Assembly: GCA_965233665.1 (NCBI GenBank)
Contig: CBDDTG010000068.1
Coordinates: forward strand, 26,764-90,763
Source: Bacterioplanes sp965233665
GTDB lineage: Bacteria > Pseudomonadota > Gammaproteobacteria > Pseudomonadales > Oceanobacteraceae
Length of the DNA: 64,000 nucleotides
Direction: 5' to 3'
In this document: positions 45,715-56,213 of the stretch, one piece after another
How the letters are laid out: each line of letters starts with the position of its first letter
Numbering within the stretch: the first letter of the stretch is position 1
The notes under the pieces: model-generated
Told to the model about the DNA's origin: nothing
Databases searched by the model: none
The model's input: only the letters and a program-made list of their open reading frames with translations
Translations under genes and position numbers: made by a program

Positions 45715-45725
45715 GTTGAAGTTGG

Positions 45726-48700
45726 TTACAAATGACGGCTATAAGGATCAGGTTTTAGGGTATTGGCAAAACCCTCTAGGCCGACAGTCTCTTTATCGCC
45801 GAAGAAGAGCTGCCCTCCTTCAACAAAATATATGTCAGAAGGCTTGGGAGTATCGTTACCCATCAAGCTTGATGAACAATTTGAAACATCAAGTCTTACA
45901 CCCAAATCAAGTAGTTTGTTATCACATCTATATTTGTCATTGAAGGCGTCAAGCCATTGAGCATCGTGTGCAACAATGCTCGCTGAAGTGATGCCACCCT
46001 GCATCGTTGCAACTGTTTGCCCAGAGCCTAAAATTCTAGTGCCACCAAATGATGCCACACCCTGAAGGCTGATATCACCAGCAAGATAAGTACATGAAGT
46101 GTCTAAGTACACCTGACGCTTGAATGAATAAGCTCCATGATACAAAGAGACGGTCGTATATTCCGACGTTTGGTTTCGTTTGGTTTGGCAGCCAGAGCTC
46201 CATGTCCCCTGAAGCAAATCCTTCTCAGGGGCGCCAGCAATGTCTTGATTTACAATATCACCATGAAGCGACGATCTGAATGTACGATCAAACAACCAGA
46301 CTGGTGTATGTCCGCCAATGCTCGAGGTAACCTCATGATCTCTTGCCATAGTTAAAAGTTTTTTAGGCGTGAGCGATGAACTAGCCCTTGAGGTGTCTAC
46401 TAGTGTGTTGCAAGTATTATTACTCACGACAGTCCCTGAACCTAAAGCCGTTCCGCTCTTTTGGTTTACGCACTCATAGGATGCTGTTGGCTTCTTCTTA
46501 ATGGTTATAATGTTACTGGATATCTCAGTATCTAAGATACCTTCTTGTAGGAACAGCCCGTGTAACGATGAACTAAAAATCTCATTTCCATTAATCGAGC
46601 TATTTTTGACATCCTTAACGCTTAACCCACCATTCATCTCATTCCCATGGAATTCTAAACCAGAGACTCTAATCAAACTTGAATAATAGGACTTTTCTTC
46701 GCCACCGGAATAGCCCATTAATAGTATTATTTCCAAGGGAGAACTTATAATCCTTATACTCATCCTTCCAATTCACAATGGCCAGCCTCACTGGAGAGAT
46801 ACCAGGAACGCTCGAATCCAACCGTATATCATTGTCAAGTATTGAAACACCATCAACACCATTGATTACAGATATCCCATACTGGTCTGCTTCAATTTTA
46901 TTTCCAATTATTGAAGCTTCTTTCAACCCCCCCAGTTGATCGGATCTTGGCCCTGGTCCGATGTATATCCCAATTTTAACGTTTTTAATATCGTTACTGT
47001 GGACTTTCACTCCCCTACCCGTGGCAAGAATCCCTGACGTGGTACCTTCATATCCTTTGCCGCCGTTAACGATGTTATCATGAACTATATTGTCAAAAAT
47101 CTGATGGTCGGCATCAAATGCAGCCGCCCGACCTGTCAATATGTAAGATACGTCGTTGTGTCTTATTCTCACACCATTTCCCAGCAGGTTTGTTATTGCG
47201 CCCTCCATTACGTTTCCTTCAAATATAATCGAGCCGCCAGAGTCCCCTGGCTGAATTGTATGAGGGGACACATAGGGAGATGGCGACACATAATCTGAAG
47301 GCATTGCCGTTGACTTATAGACGTGGAAGCTACCCTTCCCTTCATGAGTGTTATTAATTATCTTAGCGTCATATACTTCTTCAAATATATAAGGCTCAAT
47401 GTCAATTGGAAGACCTGGAGGAATCCAATTTGATGACGGTAAGTTAACCATTGCGTTTTTGAAATGATTCCCTTCAATCAAAGTGTTATATGCATAGGTT
47501 AAACTAATTGAGTTTCTTCTAATTCGATCAAATGTACAATTCTTGATAGTTATGTTTCGTGAGCCATAAGGTACCAGCTCTGATCCGGTATCAGTAGTCT
47601 CTGTATATCTGTAGCCAGCAATGGAAACACCATCACCCGTAGCATCTTTCATGTAGACACCATCAATTGTGACATCCTCAGCATGCCATAGGGCAATCAA
47701 ATGGCCCCATTCGTGAGTTCCTCCCTCTGCGGTATATATATGATCTTCTCGCTCACCTATGAGATTACCACCAAGAACCTTAACATTCTTAACATTGGTG
47801 TATCGATCACCAAACTGGCCGGTACGATTCTTACCATTTCCTATGCGGATAAGCTCATGAACACTGGCATCAGTTTTATACACTCTAATATATACGTTAT
47901 TAGTCATATCCAGAGTGAAATTCGATGGCAGCTCATATGGAGCATCATTCGAAGAAAGGCGATTCCCTGAAACAGGGTGGATGTAGTAGTGACTTGGAAA
48001 TACATAAGCATCCAAATTTTCTATCACTAATGACCGAGCATTTAGATCACTCAGCTGTTTGATTAGCTTTCTAAATGCAGCTTTGTTGTTTTTTGCAACA
48101 ACTTCGTCATTATCGTTCTCTACTATCCCCCAGTTCCCTTTATGGAGCGTGTATACAGGGTTAGAAAGGCTAGCTGTACCATTTATAGACAGAGTCTGAT
48201 TCAGGAATTCGCCATCAATTTTTCCATTTGTAAGATTCAGCACCCCATTTACAATAATCCACCTTTATATATAAGAGATATGTTCTCCTTCAGCGAAAGC
48301 GATGCTCCCCCTAGATCGACGACACAATCAATTTCGAGTGCCGTATTTTCTGTTGTCTCGTTGATGTCAAAAGGACATTCTTGAGCGGTGTTCACCTCAT
48401 CTTCAGTTGTGACTTTAAACTCAGATACCTGAACCCCAACCTTAACTGAAGCAACAGTATCCTTAGAGTATTGCTCAGGCGTCATAATTCGCACCACAAC
48501 ATATCGTTATTGGACACTTTGCCAGCATCTGTCGAAAAGCACTACCATTAAGGCTGTATTCCCCATTCTCAACCTGAATGGGGACTTCAGCATTAATCCC
48601 TGTGATTCTGACTGGACTTGAGTAAACTAGCTTTGAAAGAGGTGCGTCAACTATCGAGGGAAACGAAAATGGATCCGGGGTGGTGTCGGGTGTCTCATCA

Positions 48701-49466
48701 CTTACAGGTTGTGCACGAGTAGTGACTTTGAAATCAAATGATTTGTCACCAACGGTTAATGACGACATCACAGTTTTGCTGTATTCACTGGGCGCATACA
48801 GCCTAACAGTAACTTTATCATTATTTTTGACGACGCCTTCAGCCAAGCTAAAGTCAGAACTGTTTATACTGTACTCACCATTGTGACTGATATACCAACG
48901 CTTGTATTGATGCCTTGGATTTCAACCGTATTCGAATATATCCACTTGGTAACATCAGCATCATTGACTTCCTCAAAGATAAAGGCATCTGGCGTAACAT
49001 CAGGCACTGGATTTATGGTTGGGTCTGTAGTTGGATCACCATCCCTAGTAGTGACTTTGAACTCAGAATAGGTCTCGCCAACCTGAATGATCGCAGTGGA
49101 AGTTTCCTTATTCGCATCACCAGTAAACACGCGAACTTTTAAGGAGTCCTTGTCTTTAGCCTTACCAGCCTTTGACGTATACGCTGAACCATTGATGCTG
49201 TACTCGCCATTTTTTATCGCCACATCAACTTGCGTATTGATTCCTTCGATAAGAACTTGATTTGAATACACCCACTCAGCGTGATCCGCGTCATGCTGGT
49301 CAGTGAAAACAAAACGGTCTGGTTTTGAGTCGTAAGTGGTTTCTCCCGGAGGGGTGCTAGGGTTGCCGGTTCTACCGTCCCGACCTCCTCCTGCTGAATC
49401 ACAAGCACTTATCGCAAAGGACAAACAAATAGTGGCTAACTGCCAACTAATGATCTTTGGTTTCAT
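45726..49466 (-). pseudogene. large lipoprotein: Ig-like repeats plus beta-helix, frameshifted
   Basis: One 3.7-kb gene (about 1240 codons) is recovered if about five indels are repaired. The N-terminus is a lipoprotein signal (ICLSFAISAC, Cys near 22). Three tandem Ig-like domains follow, each with 'YSN.V.I.GINT', NGEYSINGSAYT-type and 'VG...FKVTTRD' elements. Then comes a long right-handed beta-helix (48.2-45.7 kb, repeats such as NITIKNCTFDRIRRNSISLT and IRHNDVSYILTG). Breaks lie near 48.87, 48.53-48.50 (two), 48.24 and 46.70 kb; the last is GG to GGG. It is likely surface-exposed, perhaps a glycan-binding or lyase-like protein. The gene may be intact in reality. Confidence 0.72.
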
Positions 49467-49865
49467 AGCTTACCTGCGTAATCGTTTTGTAACATCCCTA
49501 TGGTGATGACACGTCCGTACTACAAATGTAATCGGCTCTCACATCGGCTATCTGTTAACCATGTCTCAGAACTTGCTATGAAATTTTGGAAGGGGATAGC
49601 TGAAAAAATGGAATAGCAGCACTATTGCTGCTCTTGACTGGTACTGGCGTACACGCAATGCGACTAAGGTCGCACAACTTGACGTAAGCGATCTACCTAC
49701 TTGCCCCACCATGCAACAGCCCCGCCACCAGATCCAACTAAAAATCGCACTCTAGTACTAAAGGGTTTCTTTTTCGTGCAGAGTAAATGATAATCACTCG
49801 CGTTAAATGGATTGATAACTAAATCCTTGACCAAACCATTACCGATTAAATTGGATTGCCAGCAG
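49467..49865. other. intergenic region between lipoprotein and TonB receptor genes
   Basis: A 399-bp divergent control region. It holds the Fur-like box at 49785-49803. A short rightward frame at 49578 (MKFWKGIAEK) would continue for about 45 more residues (WNSSTIAALDWYWRTRNATK) if one A is removed from an A6 run; I cannot assign it. Nothing else is recognisable. Confidence 0.4.
49785..49803. promoter_or_regulatory. Fur-box-like operator before TonB receptor
   Basis: The segment AAATGATAATCACTCGC includes ATGATAATCA, which matches the core of the Fur consensus (GATAATGATAATCATTATC). It lies about 65-80 bp before the receptor start, a normal place for iron repression. Confidence 0.55.
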
Positions 49866-51930
49866 ATGCACACAAGTCGCCTGTCTCTAAAGTTATTAAG
49901 TACCTGCCTGTGGCTCCCAGTGCAGGCTACTGCCCATCTCGCGCATGCAGATGAGGCTGAATATGCTGACCTGGAAATAGTGACGGTGACGTCTGGGAAT
50001 GCTGCAGAGACCTCGATCGAGGTCCAAGATACGGGCTTCAACATCAATACCATCGATACCGCAGAGTTCTTAAATTTCAGCAAGGACTTACAACAAGTCC
50101 TCAACACCAGCCCCGGCATTATCGTCCGCCAACGTGGTGCACTGGGGTCGGATTCTGAACTATCAATTAATGGTTTGTCGGGCAACCAGGTGCGATATTT
50201 TCTCGACGGTATACCCATGGAAGCGTTCGGCACTGCGCTTCGCATAAGCGATTTGCCCGTCAATGTGGCTGAGCGGCTGGATGTCTACAAAGGTGTGGTG
50301 CCGATCTCCCTGAGCGCCGACGCTCTGGGCGGCGCCGTGAATATTATTACGCCCGCTGCAGATGAAGATTACTTCAACGGCGCGGTGAGCTACGGCTCGT
50401 TTAATACCGTGCGCAGCTCGTTTAACAGTCAGCACAGCCAAACCAGCAGTGGCGCGTTTGTGCGCCTGAGCGGCTTTTTTAATCACTCCGACAATGATTA
50501 TGAAATCGACAATGCACCCGTTACTGACGAGCTGGGCAATGTGCAAGAAAGCGGCAGCGTCCGCCGCTTTCACGATGCCTATCGCTCGCACATGCTCAGC
50601 GCCAAGCTGGGGCTAAGCGATCGTACTTGGGCCGATGAACTGTCACTGGGCATTACCACCGCCGCCAATCGCAACGAGTTGCAGCACCCGACTACCACGG
50701 TGAATCAGGTGTATGGCCAATACCACAGCACCAACCGTACTTGGCTGTCGACCTTGGTGTACAAACTCAGTGATGATGATTCTGCCCTTACTGGCTATTT
50801 GCTGAGCGGCCGGGTCGATGAGTCTTATGTCGACACCGCATCGCGGCGCTATCAGTGGGATGGCTCTTTTACACCGAGAAACGACCAGCTGGGCGAGGTC
50901 GGCAACCGCAGCCGTTTAACCGTCACCGATGACTTAGTGCGTGCCAATGTGTCTGGCCGTTACCACCTGAACGATAACGTCAGCATTGGCAGCGCTTTGT
51001 CGATGAATCGTACCGAACGCTCCGGCAAAGACTCGCTGCAACCAGCAGTCGACGTTATTGACAGGCACCAATCAGCTGACGAAAAATGTTTTTGCCCTAG
51101 ATAGCAGCCAAACCTTATTCAGCGAGCGCCTGCGCAGCACCCTATTCTGGAAGCATTATTATTACCAAGCTGAAGTCAGCTCGGTGCGTACGGAAAGCTT
51201 TAATCAACGCTTTGCCAGCAGCAAAGAAAGCGGCAGCGCAAACGGTGTTGGCCTGGCCCTGCAATACCAGCCCTGGGACAGCACTACGGTTAAGTTCTCG
51301 CGTGAAAAAGCCTACCGCATTGCCGAGCCAAACGAGATGCTCGGCAACGGCCAGTTCGTATTACCAAACCCGGATTTAAAACCCGAGCAAAGTACCAACA
51401 CCAACATTGGCACCAGCTACGGCACGTTGTTGGACTCATGGTATCTGGGCGGTGAGCTGAATGCCTTCCACCGTGATGCCAATGACTTTATTTTTTACAA
51501 CCCCTCCGAGGTCATTCGCGGACGCTACGAAAACTTAGGTGAAGTACTGGCCAAAGGCCTGGAACTGTCGACCACTGTCGATTATCAGGATAGTTACAGC
51601 GCTCACGCCAACATGACCTACCAGGACATTACCGATCAGACGCCGCAAGATTTCGATGGCTCAGACAATCTGCATCGCGGCGATCGCATTCCAAATACGC
51701 CGTATTTCTTTTCCAACGTGCGCCTGGGCTGGAAGCACCACCGCGACAACTTCGACCAAATTTCCATTTATGCTACCAGTCGCTTTGTTAAAGAGTATTA
51801 CTTGCGCTGGGAAAGTGATGGTGACAAAAACCAGAAAGACAAAATTCCATCACAAACCTCCTACGACCTGGAGTTGGAATACGTGCTGTCCAGCATCGAC
51901 CTCATCACTTCGCTCACTACATCACTTTAA
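49866..51930 (+). pseudogene. TonB-dependent outer-membrane receptor, frameshifted and C-terminally truncated
   Basis: The gene encodes a receptor for iron chelates or similar ligands. Signal peptide at ATG 49866 (LSTCLWLPVQATAHLAHA); plug domain with DLQQVLNTSPGIIVRQRGAL, SINGLSGNQVRYFLDGIPME and LSADALGGAVNII; then beta-barrel strands. Near 51062 one extra base (GACAGGCACC) shifts the frame; GTNQLTKNVFALDSSQTLFS continues the barrel. The end (YDLELEYVLSSIDL, then stop) lacks the usual last strands and terminal aromatic residue, so perhaps 40 residues are lost. A frameshift could be an error, but the missing C-terminus suggests a real remnant. GC content resembles the host. Confidence 0.78.
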
Positions 51931-52029
51931 TCCAGAGAGCTCAATCCATATACCCAAGCAGCCCACCTACTAGTAATCTTCTATTCAGTCACAGGCCTCT
52001 TGCATACGATCTCATTTTTTTCGCGCTAT

Positions 52030-52317
52030 TCACTGCACCACCCCGCTCTCATTAGTCCTGATCAGCTTGGCCGTATCCTTCAGCATCTCAACGTCCCAGC
52101 CTTTGGCTACAGGTGACAGCTCGGCAATGTGATCCAGCACACCTGCGTCCAGCTGAGCCAGCAACTGAGCTTGGTCTGCGGTTAATACCGCCTCGGCCAA
52201 CAACTCCCGACAGGCCAGCATCTCGTGCGTATCGCCCATGGCGGGCATCCAGTACTCAACGTGACCCGAATACTCGACTAAGAGCTTCTGTATCTCCTCC
52301 ACTGACAGCGTACTCAT
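52030..52317 (-). CDS. hypothetical phage protein after minor head gene
   Basis: A 95-residue, helical, acidic protein (SVEEIQKLLVEYSGHVEYWM, LTADQAQLLAQLDAGVLDHI). It overlaps the minor head gene by 62 bp and ends the leftward terminase/head operon. No family is recognised. Confidence 0.55.
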   Translation of the reverse strand: MSTLSVEEIQKLLVEYSGHVEYWMPAMGDTHEMLACRELLAEAVLTADQAQLLAQLDAGVLDHIAELSPVAKGWDVEMLKDTAKLIRTNESGVVQ

Positions 52318-53743
52318 TGAGCTGACCTCCCTTTGTCTCGTGGCGTTCTTCGAAATTGGTTTTCTTTGGGTTGTACTGGTAGGACGTGATGATGCGCCCG
52401 TCCGTGGTGAGCAACACTACCCAGTCACTCTCGCCTACTTTGCCCGAGGCTGCAAACGCAGATTCGCCTGCATGTTCGGCCAATAGCAGTCGCCTGGCAC
52501 CGGCCAAAACGGCAAAGGTCGCCGCGGCATATTCAGTCGATGACTTCACCGCCCCTTCTTTCAAGCGTTTGCCTAAGTGCCGCGTGTAAACGTCGTCACT
52601 GGCGAACATCGACCGCAGCTGGCTGCCGGCATCGGCTGAAGGCGCACTGGCATTACGGATGACGCCATTGACCATGCGCCGCGGTAAAGCCTCTTTGTAG
52701 ACTTCGCCGGCGGTGCGTAGGCCATAGCCAGCCGGTGCACGCGCGTTGATGATGGACGCCACAGACTTGCCCTGCAGAACCTCATTCAGGCTGTGCCGAC
52801 TGCCCACGATCCGCGCTGCATCTGGATGCTTGCGCAGGTACTCACGCTCAGCTGCGGGACGATGCCTGGCTTTCTTGCCGGTTAAATCGTATCGAGGAAC
52901 CGATCCGCACCGGCAATACGGATGAAACGGCCGCTGTGGCGCCAGGTCTTTTGGATAAACACCGGGGCCGAGGCCGTACAAATCAACGCTTGTGTGCAGG
53001 TCGCAGATATCAGTGACCGGGTGGCTACCCGACATTCTCAGCTCGACGTACTCAAGCGCTGTGTCTTCGATCATGTCGCCGTTGCGCTGCTCGGCATAAG
53101 CACGCTGCAGCTCGTGCTGGGCGATCCGATTGGCATAGTAGCGATTGCGCTCAGCAAAGGCCGTCCGCAGCAACCGGTTGCGCTCTTCGATGCCAGCGCC
53201 CTTTTCGATTCGCTCCAGCGCTTGCATGTAGGCTGCCTTCAATGCTGGTGTTCGTAGCTTTGACACTTGATTTTGCACCACCAGGCGCTCGTACTCATTG
53301 GCCAGCTTTGGCGCCTTGCGAATGTACTTCGGCAGCTTCTTTTTGACGTCCAGAACATCGATGCCATTGCCGTAACCGTCGTAAAGTTCCATGGCCAGTT
53401 TGCGTGCACTGTGAATACCATGGTTGTGCAGCTGAATCGCATGCAGGGTCTGGGAGGTCACCTGCTTTTGATTGCGATAAAGGCGCTTGGACAGCGGCAA
53501 GTCGCCAGTCGCCCAGCGCTGAATGCTTCTACCAGGGATGTCATGTCCCAACACCTCGCTAAAGTAGCTGGCCAGCCCTTCGTAATACTCGGCATTGAAT
53601 GAACGAATTGCTTGGCTAACCGCTGATTTGGCCCTGGCGCCCGAGTCAAGCCCCCGCACCAGCTTTGAATACGCACGCTCAGCCATACCGGTAATCGAGC
53701 GTTTAGCGCGGTTTAATCGGTCGTGCTGCTCATCGTCACTCAA
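52256..53743 (-). CDS. minor head protein (Mu gpF / SPP1 gp7-like)
   Basis: A 495-residue capsid-internal protein. The N-terminal helical domain (about 1-180) is followed by the gpF-like core: NRLLRTAFAERNRYYANRIA, AQHELQRAYAEQRN, and SGSHPVTDICDLHTSVDLYG with PFHPYCRCGSVPRYDL, where the Cys/His set is the family signature. The last 110 residues (FAVLAGARRLLLAEHAGESA, SDWVVLLTTDGRIITSYQYN) look like an added globular domain. It follows terminase and a small gene, with 4-bp overlap. In related phages it aids head morphogenesis and is ejected. Confidence 0.8.
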   Translation of the reverse strand: MSDDEQHDRLNRAKRSITGMAERAYSKLVRGLDSGARAKSAVSQAIRSFNAEYYEGLASYFSEVLGHDIPGRSIQRWATGDLPLSKRLYRNQKQVTSQTLHAIQLHNHGIHSARKLAMELYDGYGNGIDVLDVKKKLPKYIRKAPKLANEYERLVVQNQVSKLRTPALKAAYMQALERIEKGAGIEERNRLLRTAFAERNRYYANRIAQHELQRAYAEQRNGDMIEDTALEYVELRMSGSHPVTDICDLHTSVDLYGLGPGVYPKDLAPQRPFHPYCRCGSVPRYDLTGKKARHRPAAEREYLRKHPDAARIVGSRHSLNEVLQGKSVASIINARAPAGYGLRTAGEVYKEALPRRMVNGVIRNASAPSADAGSQLRSMFASDDVYTRHLGKRLKEGAVKSSTEYAAATFAVLAGARRLLLAEHAGESAFAASGKVGESDWVVLLTTDGRIITSYQYNPKKTNFEERHETKGGQLNEYAVSGGDTEALSRVFGSR

Positions 53744-54042
53744 AACAGTACCTCTTGCTGCACTGGGCGGCGCGCTTCGATGGCGGCATTCACAACCTCG
53801 GTGGCCGCCGTACGGCCTAGGCCAAAGCGCGCTTCAATCGCCTGGCGCGCTTCGGTTCGATCATGCCCTGCGTTTAGCAACTTCAGCGCCTCACTCACCT
53901 GACGCTCTTTGGTCGGGCCACCTTTGGCGAAGTAGATACGCCTTCCTAACTGGGTATGCAGAATGGCCATGATCTTGCGCTTGGTACGCTCGCAGCCCTC
54001 AATGGCCTTTATCTCGTTCAACAACAGATCTGACTCGGTCAT
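53740..54042 (-). CDS. small terminase-associated protein, Mor-like helical
   Basis: A 100-residue protein. RRIYFAKGGPTKERQVSEAL and then AIEARFGLGRTAATEVVNAA resemble the Mor-type DNA-binding fold (IY-(I/F)-x-K motif, then a helix-turn-helix). It overlaps both TerL and the minor head gene by 4 bp. A DNA-binding or packaging-related role is possible; similarity is weak. Confidence 0.5.
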   Translation of the reverse strand: MTESDLLLNEIKAIEGCERTKRKIMAILHTQLGRRIYFAKGGPTKERQVSEALKLLNAGHDRTEARQAIEARFGLGRTAATEVVNAAIEARRPVQQEVLF

Positions 54043-55271
54043 AGTGACGACACCTTCATTCCAGCAATGTCTGTTTTCCGTTTCTTCATGATCGGCTCTA
54101 ACGCGTAACGCACCGCATCAAAGCAGTGGTTGTACGCATCCACGAGCACCGGTAATACGTCATCCGTGAGTTTGTCCTTTTTGTACGACCACATACGGGC
54201 TTCGCGTATGGTCTCTTTACAGCGTGGGTGAATAACGATTTCAGAGAAGCCACGAAGATGGGCAATGCCGTCCTCGACAGAGCCTGGGCCTTTGGCTGCC
54301 GCTTGCATGCGGTAACCACGGCGGCGCATAAAGCTGATGGTCTCAGGCCGGGCATTGTCAGCACGGATGTTGTGTTCTTTGGCCCCGGGCACCGTATTGA
54401 ACAGCGCCGGCGTGTCGTCGAGATCGACACCCACGCCATAGGCCTCGTACTCAATGCACAGCTTTTTCTGATCGGGCGTGATCCACATCCGAATCAGCGT
54501 CGTTGGATCTTGAGCAAAGCCCCAGTCCGAGCCGTAGTAAGGCCCATGCCAGTCGTCGCCCGGCACAAACTCATCCACGCGATACTTGCCGTGCAGTACC
54601 TGCGCTTTGTTATTGCTACGATATGCCCCCTCCCACACCCAGGCATACTCATCATCATCAAGCACTTCGCGGTCAGAGCGACGTTGGCTGTCCAGCTCTT
54701 TGGTAAACCAAGGATTGTCCGTGTAATTCATCTCAACGATGATCGCGTCGTCAGGCGTGTGCTGGCGATAGCGCTTATCGACGGGGCTGCCTTCTGTTTC
54801 TGGGTTCCAGATCACCCACACCTCTGAACCGGGCTTACGGATCGTCGGCAGCATGTTCACCAGCGGCTTTTCTGGCACTTCCTCCGCTTCTTCGATAATG
54901 AGGATATCGATCTGCGCGATGGACTTAATCGCGGTCTGTATGCCAGCGACGACAAACTCGGTGCCGTTGTGGCCTTTACAGAACCCCTCACCCATGGAGT
55001 AATTGGCAGCCAGCCAGGGCTCCGTCTTTATCGCGTGTTTGATTTCCGCAAAGATGGACTCCTTGATAGATCGCTCGTGCTTTCGCGTAACCATGATCCT
55101 CAGTGGCTCAGCATAACCAAATACTCCAGCCATCTTGGCGAAGTTCAGCGACTTGCCAGAGCCACGACCACCATACGCACCCCGAGTCCGAACGCTGCCG
55201 CGAGGAGGAGCAAAGACCGGCACCAACTTAGGTGGCAGCTCAACTTCCACTTCTCTGGCGACCGCGCTCAC
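54039..55271 (-). CDS. terminase large subunit (PBSX family)
   Basis: A 410-residue motor that packages DNA into the head. Walker A GGRGSGKS at residues 34-41, Walker B IDILIIEEAEEVP near 120-132, coupling motif WNPE, and the C-terminal nuclease domain with GSDWGF (metal Asp), ADNARPE (second Asp) and VDAYNHCFDAVRYAL (third Asp pair). It starts at GTG 55271 overlapping the TerS stop. Family match suggests headful or pac-type packaging, but the packaging mode cannot be seen directly. Confidence 0.92.
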   Translation of the reverse strand: MSAVAREVEVELPPKLVPVFAPPRGSVRTRGAYGGRGSGKSLNFAKMAGVFGYAEPLRIMVTRKHERSIKESIFAEIKHAIKTEPWLAANYSMGEGFCKGHNGTEFVVAGIQTAIKSIAQIDILIIEEAEEVPEKPLVNMLPTIRKPGSEVWVIWNPETEGSPVDKRYRQHTPDDAIIVEMNYTDNPWFTKELDSQRRSDREVLDDDEYAWVWEGAYRSNNKAQVLHGKYRVDEFVPGDDWHGPYYGSDWGFAQDPTTLIRMWITPDQKKLCIEYEAYGVGVDLDDTPALFNTVPGAKEHNIRADNARPETISFMRRRGYRMQAAAKGPGSVEDGIAHLRGFSEIVIHPRCKETIREARMWSYKKDKLTDDVLPVLVDAYNHCFDAVRYALEPIMKKRKTDIAGMKVSSL

Positions 55272-55798
55272 TCACCGGCCTCCTGTTCTGGCACCTTCGC
55301 TTTGATGGTAACCGTGGTCGGATTGTTAAAGACCTGAAGCGCTGCCCCTTCTTTGTAACCGCCCAAGTGCTTCATCAGTGAGTCGAGGGCTTTGTGCTTA
55401 TCGGACAGACGGACCTTCAGTATCTCACCCAGCCCCATATCCTGATTGCCAACAACGGCAACATCCACACCGGCAATGGCTGCCGCGGTAGCATCGTCCA
55501 GCTGAGAGATACCGACCGGTTTACCGGACTCATCGAAAAGGTTGCGCGGATCCATAAAGGCAAGCTTTGCTAGCTCCTCTACCACGCGATCCAATGTCAC
55601 CTCGGTGCGTTGCTGGAGTGCGTCGGTGCGTTCTTTCAGTGCGGCCTGGATTTTAGGTTTTTCAAGGTTCTCGCTGCCTATGACATGAGCTGTGTTTTCG
55701 CTATATCCAGCCGCCTTGGCAGCACGAGTCGCATTGAAGTCGACCATGTACTCATCAACGAATCGTTGTTGCTTGAGCGTCAGATCAGCGTAAGACAC
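55268..55798 (-). CDS. terminase small subunit
   Basis: A 176-residue DNA-recognition subunit. The N-terminal LTLKQQRFVDEYMVDFNATR with AAKAAGYSE is the classic Terminase_2 helix-turn-helix; a coiled oligomerisation region follows (EVTLDRVVEELAKLAFMDP), then DKHKALDSLMKHLGGYKE. It binds the packaging site and hands DNA to TerL, with which it overlaps by 4 bp. The GTG/TerL coupling and order TerS-TerL are standard. Confidence 0.9.
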   Translation of the reverse strand: MSYADLTLKQQRFVDEYMVDFNATRAAKAAGYSENTAHVIGSENLEKPKIQAALKERTDALQQRTEVTLDRVVEELAKLAFMDPRNLFDESGKPVGISQLDDATAAAIAGVDVAVVGNQDMGLGEILKVRLSDKHKALDSLMKHLGGYKEGAALQVFNNPTTVTIKAKVPEQEAGE

Positions 55799-56213
55799 GT
55801 TTGGTATCCACTCCTCGAGACTTATCGAATGAGCGCATGCTGCCGATACCCAGCATGCCAGTGACGATGGTGAACAATGCCTCCCCCGGCAGCACAGGTG
55901 GCGGAGTCACTTCAACCGGAATGACAGCTGCGGCCTGGCCAATCGACCAGAACCAGAGCAAGAATGGATACAGCAGGAACTGATACCCGAGCGCAGCGGC
56001 ACCGATCCAACCAATGGCCGGGCGCCAGCCTGCGATGAATACGTTTTGGTGCTGGGCCTCCACCTGATTGACGGCCATCTGAGCCGTTGCCAGATCAGCA
56101 TCAATCTGTCGGTGTTGGATGCGAAGGCGCTCGCGTTCTTCATCACTGGTGAATAGCTCGTCGCTTATCTGTCCTACTGCTTCTAAAACACCTTTCACAC
56201 CCAGCATGTTCAC
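55785..56213 (-). CDS. 3TM holin-like protein
   Basis: A 142-residue protein with an amphipathic helical N-terminus (EERERLRIQHRQIDADLATA) and three hydrophobic segments (GWRPAIGWIGAAALGYQFLL, YPFLLWFWSIGQAAAVI, LFTIVTGMLGIGSMRS). The pattern 'AGWRPAIGW ... GMLGIGSMRSFDKSRGV' matches the GTA_holin_3TM family. It overlaps the endolysin and TerS genes. It could form the lysis pore; a second small holin candidate lies on the other side of the endolysin. Confidence 0.75.
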   Translation of the reverse strand: MNMLGVKGVLEAVGQISDELFTSDEERERLRIQHRQIDADLATAQMAVNQVEAQHQNVFIAGWRPAIGWIGAAALGYQFLLYPFLLWFWSIGQAAAVIPVEVTPPPVLPGEALFTIVTGMLGIGSMRSFDKSRGVDTKRVLR

